Below, in pieces: positions 15,970-24,687 of a stretch of DNA of 64,000 nt. Source of the DNA: Pseudomonadota bacterium. GTDB taxonomy: Bacteria > Tectomicrobia > Entotheonellia > Entotheonellales > Entotheonellaceae. Each line of letters begins with the position of its first letter. The first letter of the stretch is position 1. The translations under genes and the position numbers were made by a program. The stretch lies in the NCBI GenBank assembly GCA_005777235.1, contig SXND01000083.1, positions 1 to 64,000 on the forward strand. The letters run 5' to 3'. The notes under the pieces are model-generated. The model had not been told where the DNA came from, ran no database searches, and saw nothing but the letters and a program-made list of their open reading frames with translations.

Positions 15970-16584
15970 GGTACGCCTCTTTGTCTACATTTCAGTATCC
16001 ATATATATCTACAATAATGTATCATCCCCGTAGGGGTGCCGTCAAGGAGCGTGGAGAAGCCTGGGATAGACCGCCTTTACAGCGGCAGTGTCCGTCGCCG
16101 TTGGGGGCGGGTCGAACTCCACAGCGACTGCAGCGTGCGTGCGGACTCGGTGCGGCTGCCGCAGGCAGCCGATCAAGACGGGCGCGAGTAGGGCCGCTTG
16201 CATGGTGTCAGGCACGATCAAGGAAGAGGTGTCGGCGTCCTGCCCAGCCACCGCCCGGGTCTGACTGCTCTGTAGAAATTCTTGTGCAGGACTATAACGT
16301 CCTATGGGAAGGCCACAAGCCTGAGGGGGCTCCTGGAAGTCCACACGGGTGCCGCCACGCAGCAGTTTGACTTACAGCTGTGTGGCGGCCAAGTGATTGT
16401 GCCCCTCCCCGACGGGGGGTGTTGGATTCAACGTCATCCTGGAACATGCGGCGTAACCCTAGCCGTGTTCAGCGCGCTGCCGTCCGCGCAGGCCGGCACC
16501 ATAGCGACAGGGCTCTGCAAGCCGTAGTATGATGGGCCGATACTATCAGATTCCCCCATTGACCTCTCACATGATGAGGTGATT
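15970..16584. other. Intergenic region, possible decayed IS material
   Basis: About 600 bp between the antitoxin start and ribA, holding the divergent promoters of both. An AT-rich tract at 15985-16020 and a small palindrome around 16025-16036 (CCCCGTAGGGG) are visible. ORF 16042-16344 ends in a Pro/Thr-rich tail that might be a decayed TnpB C terminus, but I cannot support it. Confidence 0.4.
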
Positions 16585-17166
16585 ATGGTCGTACGCTTAG
16601 CCGCAGGCCCGTTGCACACACAGTTTGGCACCTTTCTTGAGGTGCTCTATTACGACGGCCATCATGAATGTCTGGCCATCGTGATGGGCGAGGTCCAGGG
16701 GCGTGAGGATGTGCTGTGCCGGGTGCACTCGCACTGCGTCACCGGACATTTTTTCAATAGCATTGAATGCGACTGCAGGGAGCAGATGGCCATGGCGCAG
16801 GCCATGGTGGCGCAGGCCGGGGCCGGGGTGATTATCTGGCTCGACCAGGAAGGGCGGGGCCACGGGCACTTGGCGCTGATGCGCAGTCGGGCCCTACGTG
16901 ACCAGGAAGGGCTGTCGCAGACCGAAGCCTATATGCGCCTAGGCTACGCCGCCGATGGACGCGAGTACAGCAGCGCCGCCGCGATACTGCGCGACCTCGG
17001 GCTGGCTTCTGTGGTGCTGATGACCAATAGTCCACATAAGATCCGCAGCTTGCAGGACGCCGGTATCCACGTCAGTGGGACGCGTCCACTGGCCCTGGAC
17101 GTGGCGGGCCACGCTGAGTTGCAGCGTCTGTATGCCGACAAAATTGCCCAGGGCCATCGCCTGTAG
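16585..17166 (+). CDS. ribA: GTP cyclohydrolase II
   Basis: Converts GTP to 2,5-diamino-6-ribosylamino-pyrimidinone phosphate, formate and PPi, the first step of riboflavin synthesis. The 193-aa protein has the zinc site (RVHSHCVTGHFFNSIECDC; Cys spacing as in the family), the catalytic LDQEGRGHG block, the GYAADGREYSSAAAILRDLG block and the substrate loop TNSPHKIRSLQDAGI. It is a stand-alone RibA with no RibB fusion. I take the ATG at 16585 because GAGGTG precedes it at good spacing; a GTG at 16579 is also in frame. It is divergent from the mazEF/ribE side. Confidence 0.92.
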   Translation: MVVRLAAGPLHTQFGTFLEVLYYDGHHECLAIVMGEVQGREDVLCRVHSHCVTGHFFNSIECDCREQMAMAQAMVAQAGAGVIIWLDQEGRGHGHLALMRSRALRDQEGLSQTEAYMRLGYAADGREYSSAAAILRDLGLASVVLMTNSPHKIRSLQDAGIHVSGTRPLALDVAGHAELQRLYADKIAQGHRL

Positions 17167-17351
17167 TCCGACGTTCCCAGACCCCCAGGCGCCCGGCGGG
17201 CGATGCCCAGGGAGGTGTCGGGGCCCTTGCTGGCAGGGCCGGGGCATTGCGTCGGCCTCTGGACTCGCGTTATCATGCCCGCCCCTGCTATGCCTGCCAC
17301 GTGTACCCTGGCAGGATGATGGTACGGCCCTACACTGAGAGAGGACACACC

Positions 17352-18125
17352 ATGGCACGCTTCGAGGACTATGCCCAGGCGTACGAGACCGTCCGCATGG
17401 AACGGCGCAACGGCATCTTGCAAATCACCTTGCATACGAACGGCGGTGTCTTGCAGTGGGGCGAAGTCCCACATCGCGAATTACCGCAAGTGTTTCGGGA
17501 TATTGGCAGCGACCCGGAGACCAAAGTGGTGATTCTGACCGGCACGGGTGAGATGTTTTCGGGGCCACGCGCCACCCCGGACCGCAAACTGTCCCGTACA
17601 GCCAGCGAGTGGGATAAGACGTATTGGGAAGGCAAGCATCTACTCTCGAACCTGTTGGACATCGAAGTGCCGATGATCAGCGCCATCAATGGTCCGGCCT
17701 GGCGCCATTCGGAAATTCCCCTGTTGTCGGACATCGTCTTGGCCTCCGACGATACGGCGTTTCAAGACTCGGCCCATTTTCCCAACGGCCTGGTGCCAGG
17801 TGATGGCATGCACATTATCTATCCGCTCTTGCTCGGGTTGAATCGCGGGCGCTACTTCCTGCTCACCGGGCAGACACTCGATGCCCAGCAGGCCAAGGAC
17901 CTCGGCCTCGTCAGCGAAGTCCTGCCCCGCGCGCAACTCCTGCCCCGCGCCTGGGAACTGGCGGAACAGCTGGCCCAACGGCCGCGTCTGGTGCTGCGCT
18001 ATAGTCGGGTGCTGCTGACCCAGCATGTCAAACGGCTGTTGCATGACCTGCTGGGCTACGGCTTGGCTCTGGAAGGCATGGGGGTGGCGGCAGACACCCC
18101 CAATGTCGGGAGTGCAGGAGACTGA
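17352..18125 (+). CDS. Crotonase-superfamily enzyme, 6-oxocamphor hydrolase-like
   Basis: A 257-aa crotonase-fold protein starting at the ATG at 17352 (MARFEDYAQAYETVRMERRNG) with GAGAGG upstream. It has the CoA/oxyanion regions VVILTGTGEMFSGP and PMISAINGPAWRHSEIPLLSDIVLAS, followed by DTAFQDSAHFPNGLVPGDGMHIIYPLLLGLNRGRYFLLTGQ. The RHSE..LLSDIVLAS and DSAHFPNG..PGDG blocks recall 6-oxocamphor hydrolase-type beta-diketone hydrolases rather than classical enoyl-CoA hydratases. A C-C bond hydrolase role is therefore a reasonable inference, but the substrate is unknown. Confidence 0.8.
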   Translation: MARFEDYAQAYETVRMERRNGILQITLHTNGGVLQWGEVPHRELPQVFRDIGSDPETKVVILTGTGEMFSGPRATPDRKLSRTASEWDKTYWEGKHLLSNLLDIEVPMISAINGPAWRHSEIPLLSDIVLASDDTAFQDSAHFPNGLVPGDGMHIIYPLLLGLNRGRYFLLTGQTLDAQQAKDLGLVSEVLPRAQLLPRAWELAEQLAQRPRLVLRYSRVLLTQHVKRLLHDLLGYGLALEGMGVAADTPNVGSAGD

Positions 18126-18146
18126 GCGCCGGCGCGTCGCGGCCCT

Positions 18147-19718
18147 TTATGGCTGCGGCGTGCCGTAGCCGCCCCCACCAGGCGTGGCAATGCGCAGCCG
18201 GTCCCCAGCCTCGACCCGCATATTAAACTTCGAGGGTAGCCGACGGCGGCGCGTGCCATGCTGCAGCGTGTTTTCGCCGCTGCGTGCTGGAGCGCCTCCC
18301 GCCAGCCCGTAGGGTTGCCGTATGCGCCGATCGGAGAGCATGGTCACCTGGGCGTCGCCGAGAAATTCGATCTCGCGGATGATGCCATCCCCACCGGCAA
18401 ACTCCCCTGGGCCACCCGAGCCGTGACGCATGGCATACTGCGCAATACGGAACGGGAAGGCGTGTTCTAGCGCTTCGATGGGGGTGTTGAGCGTGTTGGT
18501 CATATGGGAATGCGTGGCGTGCATGCCTGGAAGGCCAGGGCGTCCGCCCGTGCCTCCGGCGATGGTTTCATAATAGGTATAATGCTCGCCGCGTCGTGGA
18601 TCAAAACCTCCCACTGTGACGTTATTCATGGTGCCGCTACAGGCTGCAGCCACTCGATCCGGACGGGCCTGGTGTAAGGCGCCAAGGACAATATCGACAA
18701 TGCGCTGCGAGGTCTCGACGTTGCCCCCGGCGACGGCGCTGGGGAAGACACAGTTGACCACGCTCCCAGCGTCGGCAATGATGTTGACGGGTGCCATGCA
18801 GCCGTAGTTAAAGGGAAATTGCGTCGTGGCTAGCGTACGAATGCAGTAATACACCGCCGACATGGTGACGGCCAGGTTGGCATTGACGCTGCCGCGCACT
18901 TGCGGATCAGAGCCGCGAAAGTCAATGTCAATGTCCTGCCCGCGTACCCGCACCGTGACGCAGAGTTTGACCGGCGTGTTGCTGATGCCATCGTCGTCCA
19001 TGTAATCTTCGCAGGAGTAATCACCGTCGGGGATGTCGGCAATGACCTGGCGGGTCATACGCTCGGCATAGCGTTGCAGGGCGTCGCTGTAGCGCACCAC
19101 CTCAACCATGCCATATTTGGCGATGACGTCTCGCAGACGGCGTTCGCCGGTACGATTGGCGGCAATCTGGGCGGTGAGATCGCCCTCGCGTTCGCGTGGG
19201 GTACGCACGTTGGCCAGGATCAGGCGCAGCAGATCGTGGTGAATCCGGCCATCGACGAGAATTTTCACAGGCGGAATGCGAATACCTTCCTGAAAAACCT
19301 CGGTGGACAGCGGCATGGAGCCCGGCGTCATGCCCCCGACATCAGAGTGATGCGCCCGGTTGGCGGCAAAGAAGGCCGGGCGACTGAGGCCATCGACAAA
19401 GATCGGCGTCACCAGGGTAATATCGGGCAGATGCGTACCACCGCCGTAGGGGTCGTTGACCAGCACGCCATCGCCTGGTTGCATGTCTACCTGCTCAATG
19501 GCATGCAGGACGGACATGGGCATAGCGCCGAGGTGCACCGGAATGTGCTCGGCCTGGGCGATCATGTGGCCAGCGCTATCAAACAGGGCACAGGAAAAAT
19601 CCTTGCGCTCCTTAATGTTGGGGGAAAAGGCGGTGCGACACAGCGTCACGCCCATTTCTTCGGCAATACCACTGAGCAGATTTTTGAACACTTCGAGGCG
19701 TATGGGATCGTAGTCCAT
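18147..19718 (-). CDS. hyuB: Hydantoinase B / oxoprolinase beta-type subunit
   Basis: Partner of hydantoinase A in ATP-dependent hydrolysis of hydantoin-, oxoproline- or acetophenone-like amides/ketones. The protein begins MDYDPIRLEVFKNLLSGIAEEMGVTLCRTAFSPNIKERKDFSCALF, the family N terminus. It contains NDPYGGGTHLPDITLVTPIF, RAHHSDVGGMTPGSMP and near its end GGAPARSGEN and LRIATPGGGGYG. I choose the ATG at 19718 with AGGA about 9 nt upstream; the track start at 19793 lies inside a MITE. hyuA lies upstream on the same strand, and the MITE separates the two genes. Confidence 0.9.
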   Translation of the reverse strand: MDYDPIRLEVFKNLLSGIAEEMGVTLCRTAFSPNIKERKDFSCALFDSAGHMIAQAEHIPVHLGAMPMSVLHAIEQVDMQPGDGVLVNDPYGGGTHLPDITLVTPIFVDGLSRPAFFAANRAHHSDVGGMTPGSMPLSTEVFQEGIRIPPVKILVDGRIHHDLLRLILANVRTPREREGDLTAQIAANRTGERRLRDVIAKYGMVEVVRYSDALQRYAERMTRQVIADIPDGDYSCEDYMDDDGISNTPVKLCVTVRVRGQDIDIDFRGSDPQVRGSVNANLAVTMSAVYYCIRTLATTQFPFNYGCMAPVNIIADAGSVVNCVFPSAVAGGNVETSQRIVDIVLGALHQARPDRVAAACSGTMNNVTVGGFDPRRGEHYTYYETIAGGTGGRPGLPGMHATHSHMTNTLNTPIEALEHAFPFRIAQYAMRHGSGGPGEFAGGDGIIREIEFLGDAQVTMLSDRRIRQPYGLAGGAPARSGENTLQHGTRRRRLPSKFNMRVEAGDRLRIATPGGGGYGTPQP

Positions 19719-19771
19719 GGCATACATTCCTGACCAGATTGGGGGTGTGCCAGCCCTGCTGCCTGGCATCG

Positions 19772-19903
19772 CTAGTGCCTCAACCGAGCGCATGTGCGAC
19801 GTCTCCTGGGAGCGCCACGCTCCAGCGTGGCTTTGGGAGCCGGGCTAGAGCCCGGCGATCCCAGGGGGCCGCACCTGGCACAACAGCTCGGTGAAGGCAC
19901 TAG
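19772..19903. mobile_element. 132-bp MITE, copy 1
   Basis: Bounded by 18-nt inverted ends: CTAGTGCCTCAACCGAGC on the left and GCTCGGTGAAGGCACTAG on the right (two mismatches when inverted). An internal hairpin GCCACGCTCCAGCGTGGC and a GGGAGCCGGGCTAGAGCCCGGCGATCCC-like segment fill the centre. A second copy of the same length lies at 24556-24687 with about 90% identity by eye. CTAG at each end is compatible with TA target duplication, as in IS630-type elements. No ORF. It separates hyuA from hyuB and overlaps the hyuA stop codon. Confidence 0.75.
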
Positions 19904-21882
19904 GCGCTCGCAAGGCGTAACACAAGATTGTGCTGCGGATCGACGTGCACCACAGCGGTGGCCGGTACAACCGTCGTGGCACTGTATTCCGTAATGAGGG
20001 CCGGGCCCGGAACCCGGTACCCAGGCGACAAACGCTGCCGCGCATACACGGGGGCCTGCCGCCAGGCGCCCTCGACGTACATCCGCAGCGTGTCCACCTG
20101 CGCTGCCTGCGGATCGGCGCCCTGCGTCTGGGCGGATGGCATATGATAGGCCGCGCCCGAACCGCCGACCACCCGCATGCGGACGTTCACCACCTGCGTT
20201 GGGCGGCTACTATCGGCATAGCCGTAGCGCCGCTCATGACGCTCGTGGAAGTCGTCAATATACCGTGGCGTGTACGGCACCTGCAGTTCAAACGATTGCC
20301 CCACGTAGCACATGTCCAGCAGACGGCTGATCTGCACATCCTGCGGTGCCACCCCCTCATCCCGCATGGTTTGGAGTCCACGCGTCTCCAGTTCACGAAA
20401 GGCCTGTGTCGCCCGCTCGGTGGGAAACTCGGCAGATGGCACCAGGACCGTCTGGGCATACTCCTGCACATAGTCGGTAATCAGCATGCCAAAGGCCGAC
20501 AAAATCCCCGGATGGGCTGGGACGAGCACCGTCGGGATCGATAAACGGCGTGCCAGGTCTGCCGCGTGCATACTGCCAGCCCCGCCAAAGGCTACCAGGG
20601 CAAACTCCCGCGGGTCGTGACCACGCTCGACAGAAATGACGCGGATGGCGCCTTCCATGTTGGCATTTACCACTTCTAAAATCCCTTCACAGGTGGCCTC
20701 GGGCGTCAGGCGCAGCTGGCGGGCAAAGTCCTCCACCGCCTCCTGCGTGCGGGCCACGTCCAGGCGCATCTCGCCGCCCAGGAACCACTCAGGATGGAGA
20801 CGTCCGAGGTAGAGGTTGGCATCTGTCACGGTCATGCCGGTGCCTGTGCCATAGCATGCCGGTCCAGGGTCGGCCCCGGCGCTCTGCGGCCCAACGCGCA
20901 AGGCCCCGCCAGCGTCCAGATAGGCCAGCGAGCCACCCCCGGCGCCGACGGTATGGATGTCCAGCACCGGCACTTTGACCGGGCAGCCCGCGACAATGGT
21001 CTCGCTGGTGGTGCGCAGCTGCTCGTCACACAGCGCCACATCCGTGGACGTGCCTCCCATATCGAAGGTGATTGCCCGCTTGTAGCCCGCGGCACAGGCG
21101 ACGTGAAACGCCCCGACCACGCCACCGGCGGGGCCGGAGAGCACCGTGTGCACGGCTTCCTGATGCGCCCGGGCTGCCGACATGACGCCGCCATTGGAAC
21201 GCATGACGCTCAAACGCGCCCCACGCAGTTCGGTGGCGAGCGTCGCCAGATAGCGCTGCATGATGGGACGCAAGTAGGCGTTGACCACCGTGGTGCTGCA
21301 ACGTTCGTATTCGCGGAATTCCGGCAGAATCTGGTGGGAAGCGGAGATGGGGATACCCAACTGCGTCGCAGCGTCCAGCAGCATGATTTCGTGTTGCGGA
21401 TTGGCATAGGCGTGCAGTAAGCAAATCGCCAGCGATTGCGCCCCGGAGCGCCGGACACGGGCCAGCACCCGCTCGATCTCCGCCATGCTCAGGGGCGTGA
21501 GCACCTCGCCGTTGTACGCCAGGCGTTCCACCACGCCAAAGCGCCAGCGCGCTGGCACGAGCGGTGGCGGTTTCTGCACAAACGGGTCATACAGATGCGG
21601 ACGTGTCTGACGGCCAATCTCCAAAATATCCTCAAAACCGTGGGTCGTAATGAGCGCGGTGGGTGCCCCTTTGCGTTCGAGTAAGGCGTTGGTGGCCACG
21701 GTGGAGCCATGCACGACCTCCGCGCCGGCGAGGTCGGACTGCAGATGCCGCAAGCCCTGCAGCACGGCTCGTGCCGGGTTGTCGGGCGTGGAGAGGACTT
21801 TGTGAATGACCAGCCTATCGCCATCCATGCGCATGAAATCGCTAAACGTGCCGCCGGTATCGACCCCGATTTTGATGGCCAT
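19900..21882 (-). CDS. hyuA: Hydantoinase A / oxoprolinase alpha-type subunit
   Basis: The ATP-binding subunit, starting MAIKIGVDTGGTFSDFMRMD at 21882 (the hydantoinase A N-terminal signature with the phosphate-1 loop). Further family blocks are STVATNALLERKGAPTALITT, GPAGGVVGAFHVACAAGYKRAITFDMGGTSTDVAL, GAGGGSLAYLDAGGALRVGPQSAGADPGPACYG and FALVAFGGAGSMHA. Length about 660 aa is normal. The stop codon TAG falls within the terminal CTAG of the adjacent MITE. hyuB lies downstream in the same direction. Confidence 0.92.
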   Translation of the reverse strand: MAIKIGVDTGGTFSDFMRMDGDRLVIHKVLSTPDNPARAVLQGLRHLQSDLAGAEVVHGSTVATNALLERKGAPTALITTHGFEDILEIGRQTRPHLYDPFVQKPPPLVPARWRFGVVERLAYNGEVLTPLSMAEIERVLARVRRSGAQSLAICLLHAYANPQHEIMLLDAATQLGIPISASHQILPEFREYERCSTTVVNAYLRPIMQRYLATLATELRGARLSVMRSNGGVMSAARAHQEAVHTVLSGPAGGVVGAFHVACAAGYKRAITFDMGGTSTDVALCDEQLRTTSETIVAGCPVKVPVLDIHTVGAGGGSLAYLDAGGALRVGPQSAGADPGPACYGTGTGMTVTDANLYLGRLHPEWFLGGEMRLDVARTQEAVEDFARQLRLTPEATCEGILEVVNANMEGAIRVISVERGHDPREFALVAFGGAGSMHAADLARRLSIPTVLVPAHPGILSAFGMLITDYVQEYAQTVLVPSAEFPTERATQAFRELETRGLQTMRDEGVAPQDVQISRLLDMCYVGQSFELQVPYTPRYIDDFHERHERRYGYADSSRPTQVVNVRMRVVGGSGAAYHMPSAQTQGADPQAAQVDTLRMYVEGAWRQAPVYARQRLSPGYRVPGPALITEYSATTVVPATAVVHVDPQHNLVLRLASA

Positions 21883-22071
21883 AACTGGTATGTTGTCGCC
21901 TCCATGGCGCGCGTGCCACACGACCGCAAGCCTCTGGCAATACCGGGCGCTCACCCGACGCTCCCAGCACTAATAAACCACCACGGCTGATTGTAACACA
22001 GCACCGCCTCGGCTAGAATCTCTGCAAGCCAGTCTTGCCCATCCTTCCCTCACACCTGCGGAGGCCGTCAC

Positions 22072-22860
22072 ATGAGTACCACACTGGTGGAGTACCGTGT
22101 CGAACACGGCATCGCCATCATGGCGTTGCATAATCCCCCCGCTAATACCTATACCTATGAGATGATGCGGGCGCTCGACGAGTGCATTTTGCAGGCGCGT
22201 TTCGATCCCACCGTCTCCGTCTTAGTGCTGCGTGGCCACGGCGAGCGCTTTTTTTCTGCCGGGGCGGATATCTCGATGCTACGTACCGTCGATCCCGCCT
22301 TCAAATATTACTTTTGCCTGCATGCCAACGAAACGTTGCTGCGTCTGGAACAGACGCCGAAACTGGTGATCGCGGCCCTCAATGGCGCCACGGTGGGCGG
22401 TGGTCTGGAGATTGCCATGGCCTGCGACTTACGTATTGCCAAACGCGATGCTGGCCGCATTGGTCTCCCCGAAGTGGCGTTAGGGGTGCTCCCAGGCACC
22501 GGCGGCACGCAGCGCTTGCCGCGTTTGGTCGGCCGCGCCCGCGCCATTGAGCTGATGGCCACGGGACGGGTGTTTGCCTTTGAAGAAGCGCTCGAGATTG
22601 GGCTCATTGACCACATTTTTGAGGCCGAGGATTTTTTTGAGGCGGTGCTGGACTACGCGCGGCAATTTACGCCACCCAATAAAGCCAGCAAGGCCGTGGG
22701 CCGGATCAAGCGGGCGGTGTGCTCGGGTCTGGAGTTGCCACTGCCCGCGGGTTTGGCACTCGAGCGTGAGTTCCAACAACAGTTGTTTGAGAGTGCCGAT
22801 GCGGCGGAAGGTTTGGGGGCCTACGTCGAGAAACGCATGCCGCGCTTTCAAGGGGCATAA
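22072..22860 (+). CDS. Enoyl-CoA hydratase/isomerase
   Basis: A 262-aa crotonase. The N-terminal HNPPANTYTYEMM, the oxyanion-hole segments FFSAGADISML and ALNGATVGGGLEIAMACDLRIA, and the catalytic Glu region GLPEVALGVLPGTGGTQRLPRLVG are all intact, including both glutamates expected for hydratase activity. GCGGAGG precedes the ATG. It is followed 21 bp later by the BoxB/PaaA-like gene in the same orientation, suggesting a shared CoA-thioester pathway. Confidence 0.9.
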   Translation: MSTTLVEYRVEHGIAIMALHNPPANTYTYEMMRALDECILQARFDPTVSVLVLRGHGERFFSAGADISMLRTVDPAFKYYFCLHANETLLRLEQTPKLVIAALNGATVGGGLEIAMACDLRIAKRDAGRIGLPEVALGVLPGTGGTQRLPRLVGRARAIELMATGRVFAFEEALEIGLIDHIFEAEDFFEAVLDYARQFTPPNKASKAVGRIKRAVCSGLELPLPAGLALEREFQQQLFESADAAEGLGAYVEKRMPRFQGA

Positions 22861-22881
22861 CGCGCGCCCGGGAGACACATC

Positions 22882-23994
22882 ATGAGTACACACCTTGCCA
22901 CGTTTGATGACTGGGTGGCGGCGTTTCGGTCCTGGCAGGAGGATATTGGCCTCGACCGCCGCCATCTGGAGCGCTTCACTTTTGACACGAAGTATGGCGA
23001 CCTGGCGAGTGACGAAATCGCCTTTGGGGATTTTACGGGAGCGCGGCGCTGGGAGTCGGTGCGGCAGATCCCGGACCAGCGCATGCGCGATGCCGTGCTC
23101 AATTACATCGTCTATCAAGGCGATACCGAGTTCGCCTCGGTGGAGCAACAGCACCACCTGTACGACATCGCACCTAGCACGTACGACTTCCAATGTCTGA
23201 CACGGGTCATGGCGGAAGAAATGCGCCACGGCTATCAGATGTGCCATCTGCTGGTGACACATTTTGGCCATGCCGGGCGCTTAGAGGCGGACAAGCTCCT
23301 GCAGCGACGAGCCTATCATCACCAGCGGCTGCTGGGCTCCTTTAACGAGGACATCACCACTTGGCTGGACTTTTTTACCTTTACGCAATTTGTCGATCGT
23401 GACGGCAAATACCAGCTGCGTATGCTCAGCCACTCGGCCTTTGCCCCGCTGGCGCGCAGTATGGGGCCGATGCTCAAGGAAGAGTCGTTCCATCTGGGGG
23501 TGGGCTACGATGGCCTCCGTCGTGTGATCCAGGCGGGGCGGGTGCCTATAGCGCTGATGCAAAAGTTTTTCAACAAATGGGTGCCAACGGCCTACGATTT
23601 ATTTGGCTCTGATCACTCCGGCTCGGCGCATTGGGGGTATGTGTGGGGTTTGAAGGGACGCTATGATGAGGAGACCTGCGCCGCGCCAGCGGATCGCGAG
23701 CGGCTCAATGAAACAGCCCGTGAGCTGTACATGGTAGAAATTCGCGCCTTGACCGCACGTTTGAATCGCCTCATCCCCGCAGAGCAACCCAGGTTGTATC
23801 TGCCGGATATGACGTTCCATCGTCGGATTGGCGCCTATGCTGGGGAACCCTATAGTGTCACGGGTGAACGGTTACAGCCGGAGGCGTATGCCGCCTACTT
23901 GACCGACGTCCTGCCACAGCCGGCGGATCTGGCCTGCCTAGCGGCCCTGACGCAAACCCCAGATTGGCTTACCCCCAAGCAAGCGATGGCCTGA
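22882..23994 (+). CDS. Ferritin-like di-iron oxygenase, BoxB/PaaA-like
   Basis: A 370-aa helical protein with the di-iron ligand motifs VMAEEMRHGYQM and MLKEESFHLGVGYDG. Other family-like blocks are FASVEQQHHLYDIAPSTYDFQ and PTAYDLFGSDHSGSAHWGYVWGLKGRYDE. These resemble benzoyl-CoA epoxidase BoxB and the PaaA subunit of phenylacetyl-CoA epoxidase. It is shorter than BoxB (about 470 aa) and no PaaBCE or BoxA reductase is adjacent. It is likely to oxygenate an aromatic or other CoA thioester, with the upstream enoyl-CoA hydratase as its partner. GGGAGA precedes the ATG. Confidence 0.75.
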   Translation: MSTHLATFDDWVAAFRSWQEDIGLDRRHLERFTFDTKYGDLASDEIAFGDFTGARRWESVRQIPDQRMRDAVLNYIVYQGDTEFASVEQQHHLYDIAPSTYDFQCLTRVMAEEMRHGYQMCHLLVTHFGHAGRLEADKLLQRRAYHHQRLLGSFNEDITTWLDFFTFTQFVDRDGKYQLRMLSHSAFAPLARSMGPMLKEESFHLGVGYDGLRRVIQAGRVPIALMQKFFNKWVPTAYDLFGSDHSGSAHWGYVWGLKGRYDEETCAAPADRERLNETARELYMVEIRALTARLNRLIPAEQPRLYLPDMTFHRRIGAYAGEPYSVTGERLQPEAYAAYLTDVLPQPADLACLAALTQTPDWLTPKQAMA

Positions 23995-24016
23995 TGCGTA
24001 ACAAGAAGGTGCTCGT

Positions 24017-24472
24017 ATGCGGTATGTCTGTGCGCTCCTGGTGGTCATGCTCCTCAGTGAGTACAGTTGGAGTGCCCCCAAAGCAGGGCCAGAGTTACCC
24101 GCGCCGCCTGGGCAGGATGAGGTGGGCGAGGTTGCGCCACCACCGGGTATTGCCCCACTGCGCCCGGTGTTTGATTACCTGCGGTTTTATGAGTCGCAAC
24201 CGGCGCGGGTGCTGCCCTATATCACCGAACACTTCCGCCATGGCCTGGAGCCGCGGGTCTGGGTAGACCAGATCCGCGCACTGCTGTCTGCCCAAGGTTA
24301 CACCCGGCTGTCGTGGCTGGTGTACCACCTAGAAGTGCACCCAACAGGCGGGTTGGTGCATGTGAAGACGCGGGCCCGCCTTGATGGCCAGGAACTCCTC
24401 CAGAAAGAGATTTTTGTGCTCGTGCGCACGCCCGAGGGGGAATGGCTGATTGATGATTGGCACCTCGAGTGA
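24017..24472 (+). CDS. Small exported protein of unknown function
   Basis: A 151-aa protein with a clear signal peptide (MRYVCALLVVMLLSEYSWSA), a Pro-rich linker, and a compact alpha+beta domain (VFDYLRFYESQPARVLPYITEHFRHGL, LSWLVYHLEVHPTGGLVHVKTRARLDGQELLQKEIFVLVRTPEGEWLIDDWHLE). The last part, strands ending in EWLIDDWHLE, resembles NTF2-like/lumazine-binding-like secreted domains. No family named. It starts 23 bp after the di-iron gene, so it may be in the same operon. Confidence 0.6.
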   Translation: MRYVCALLVVMLLSEYSWSAPKAGPELPAPPGQDEVGEVAPPPGIAPLRPVFDYLRFYESQPARVLPYITEHFRHGLEPRVWVDQIRALLSAQGYTRLSWLVYHLEVHPTGGLVHVKTRARLDGQELLQKEIFVLVRTPEGEWLIDDWHLE

Positions 24473-24555
24473 GGGAGCCGCGGGCCATGGCCAGACCCTC
24501 GTACAGACCACAGAGGACTCTGGCCATGCTCTCCTGACGAGAAACAGTTGGGCCT

Positions 24556-24687
24556 CTAGTGCCTCAACCGAGCGCCTGTGCGACGTCTCCTGGGAGCGCC
24601 ACGCTCCAGCGTGGCTTTGGGAGCCGGGTGGGAGCCCGGCGATCCCACGGGGCAGCAACTAGCACAATAGCTCGGTGAAGGCACTAG
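24556..24687. mobile_element. 132-bp MITE, copy 2
   Basis: Same ends and same length as copy 1 (CTAGTGCCTCAACCGAGC to GCTCGGTGAAGGCACTAG). Internal differences cluster in the second half (GGGTGGGAGCCCGG, ACGGGGCAGCAACTAGCACAATAGC). The right end overlaps the stop codon of the PspA gene, exactly as copy 1 overlaps the stop of hyuA. Confidence 0.75.
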
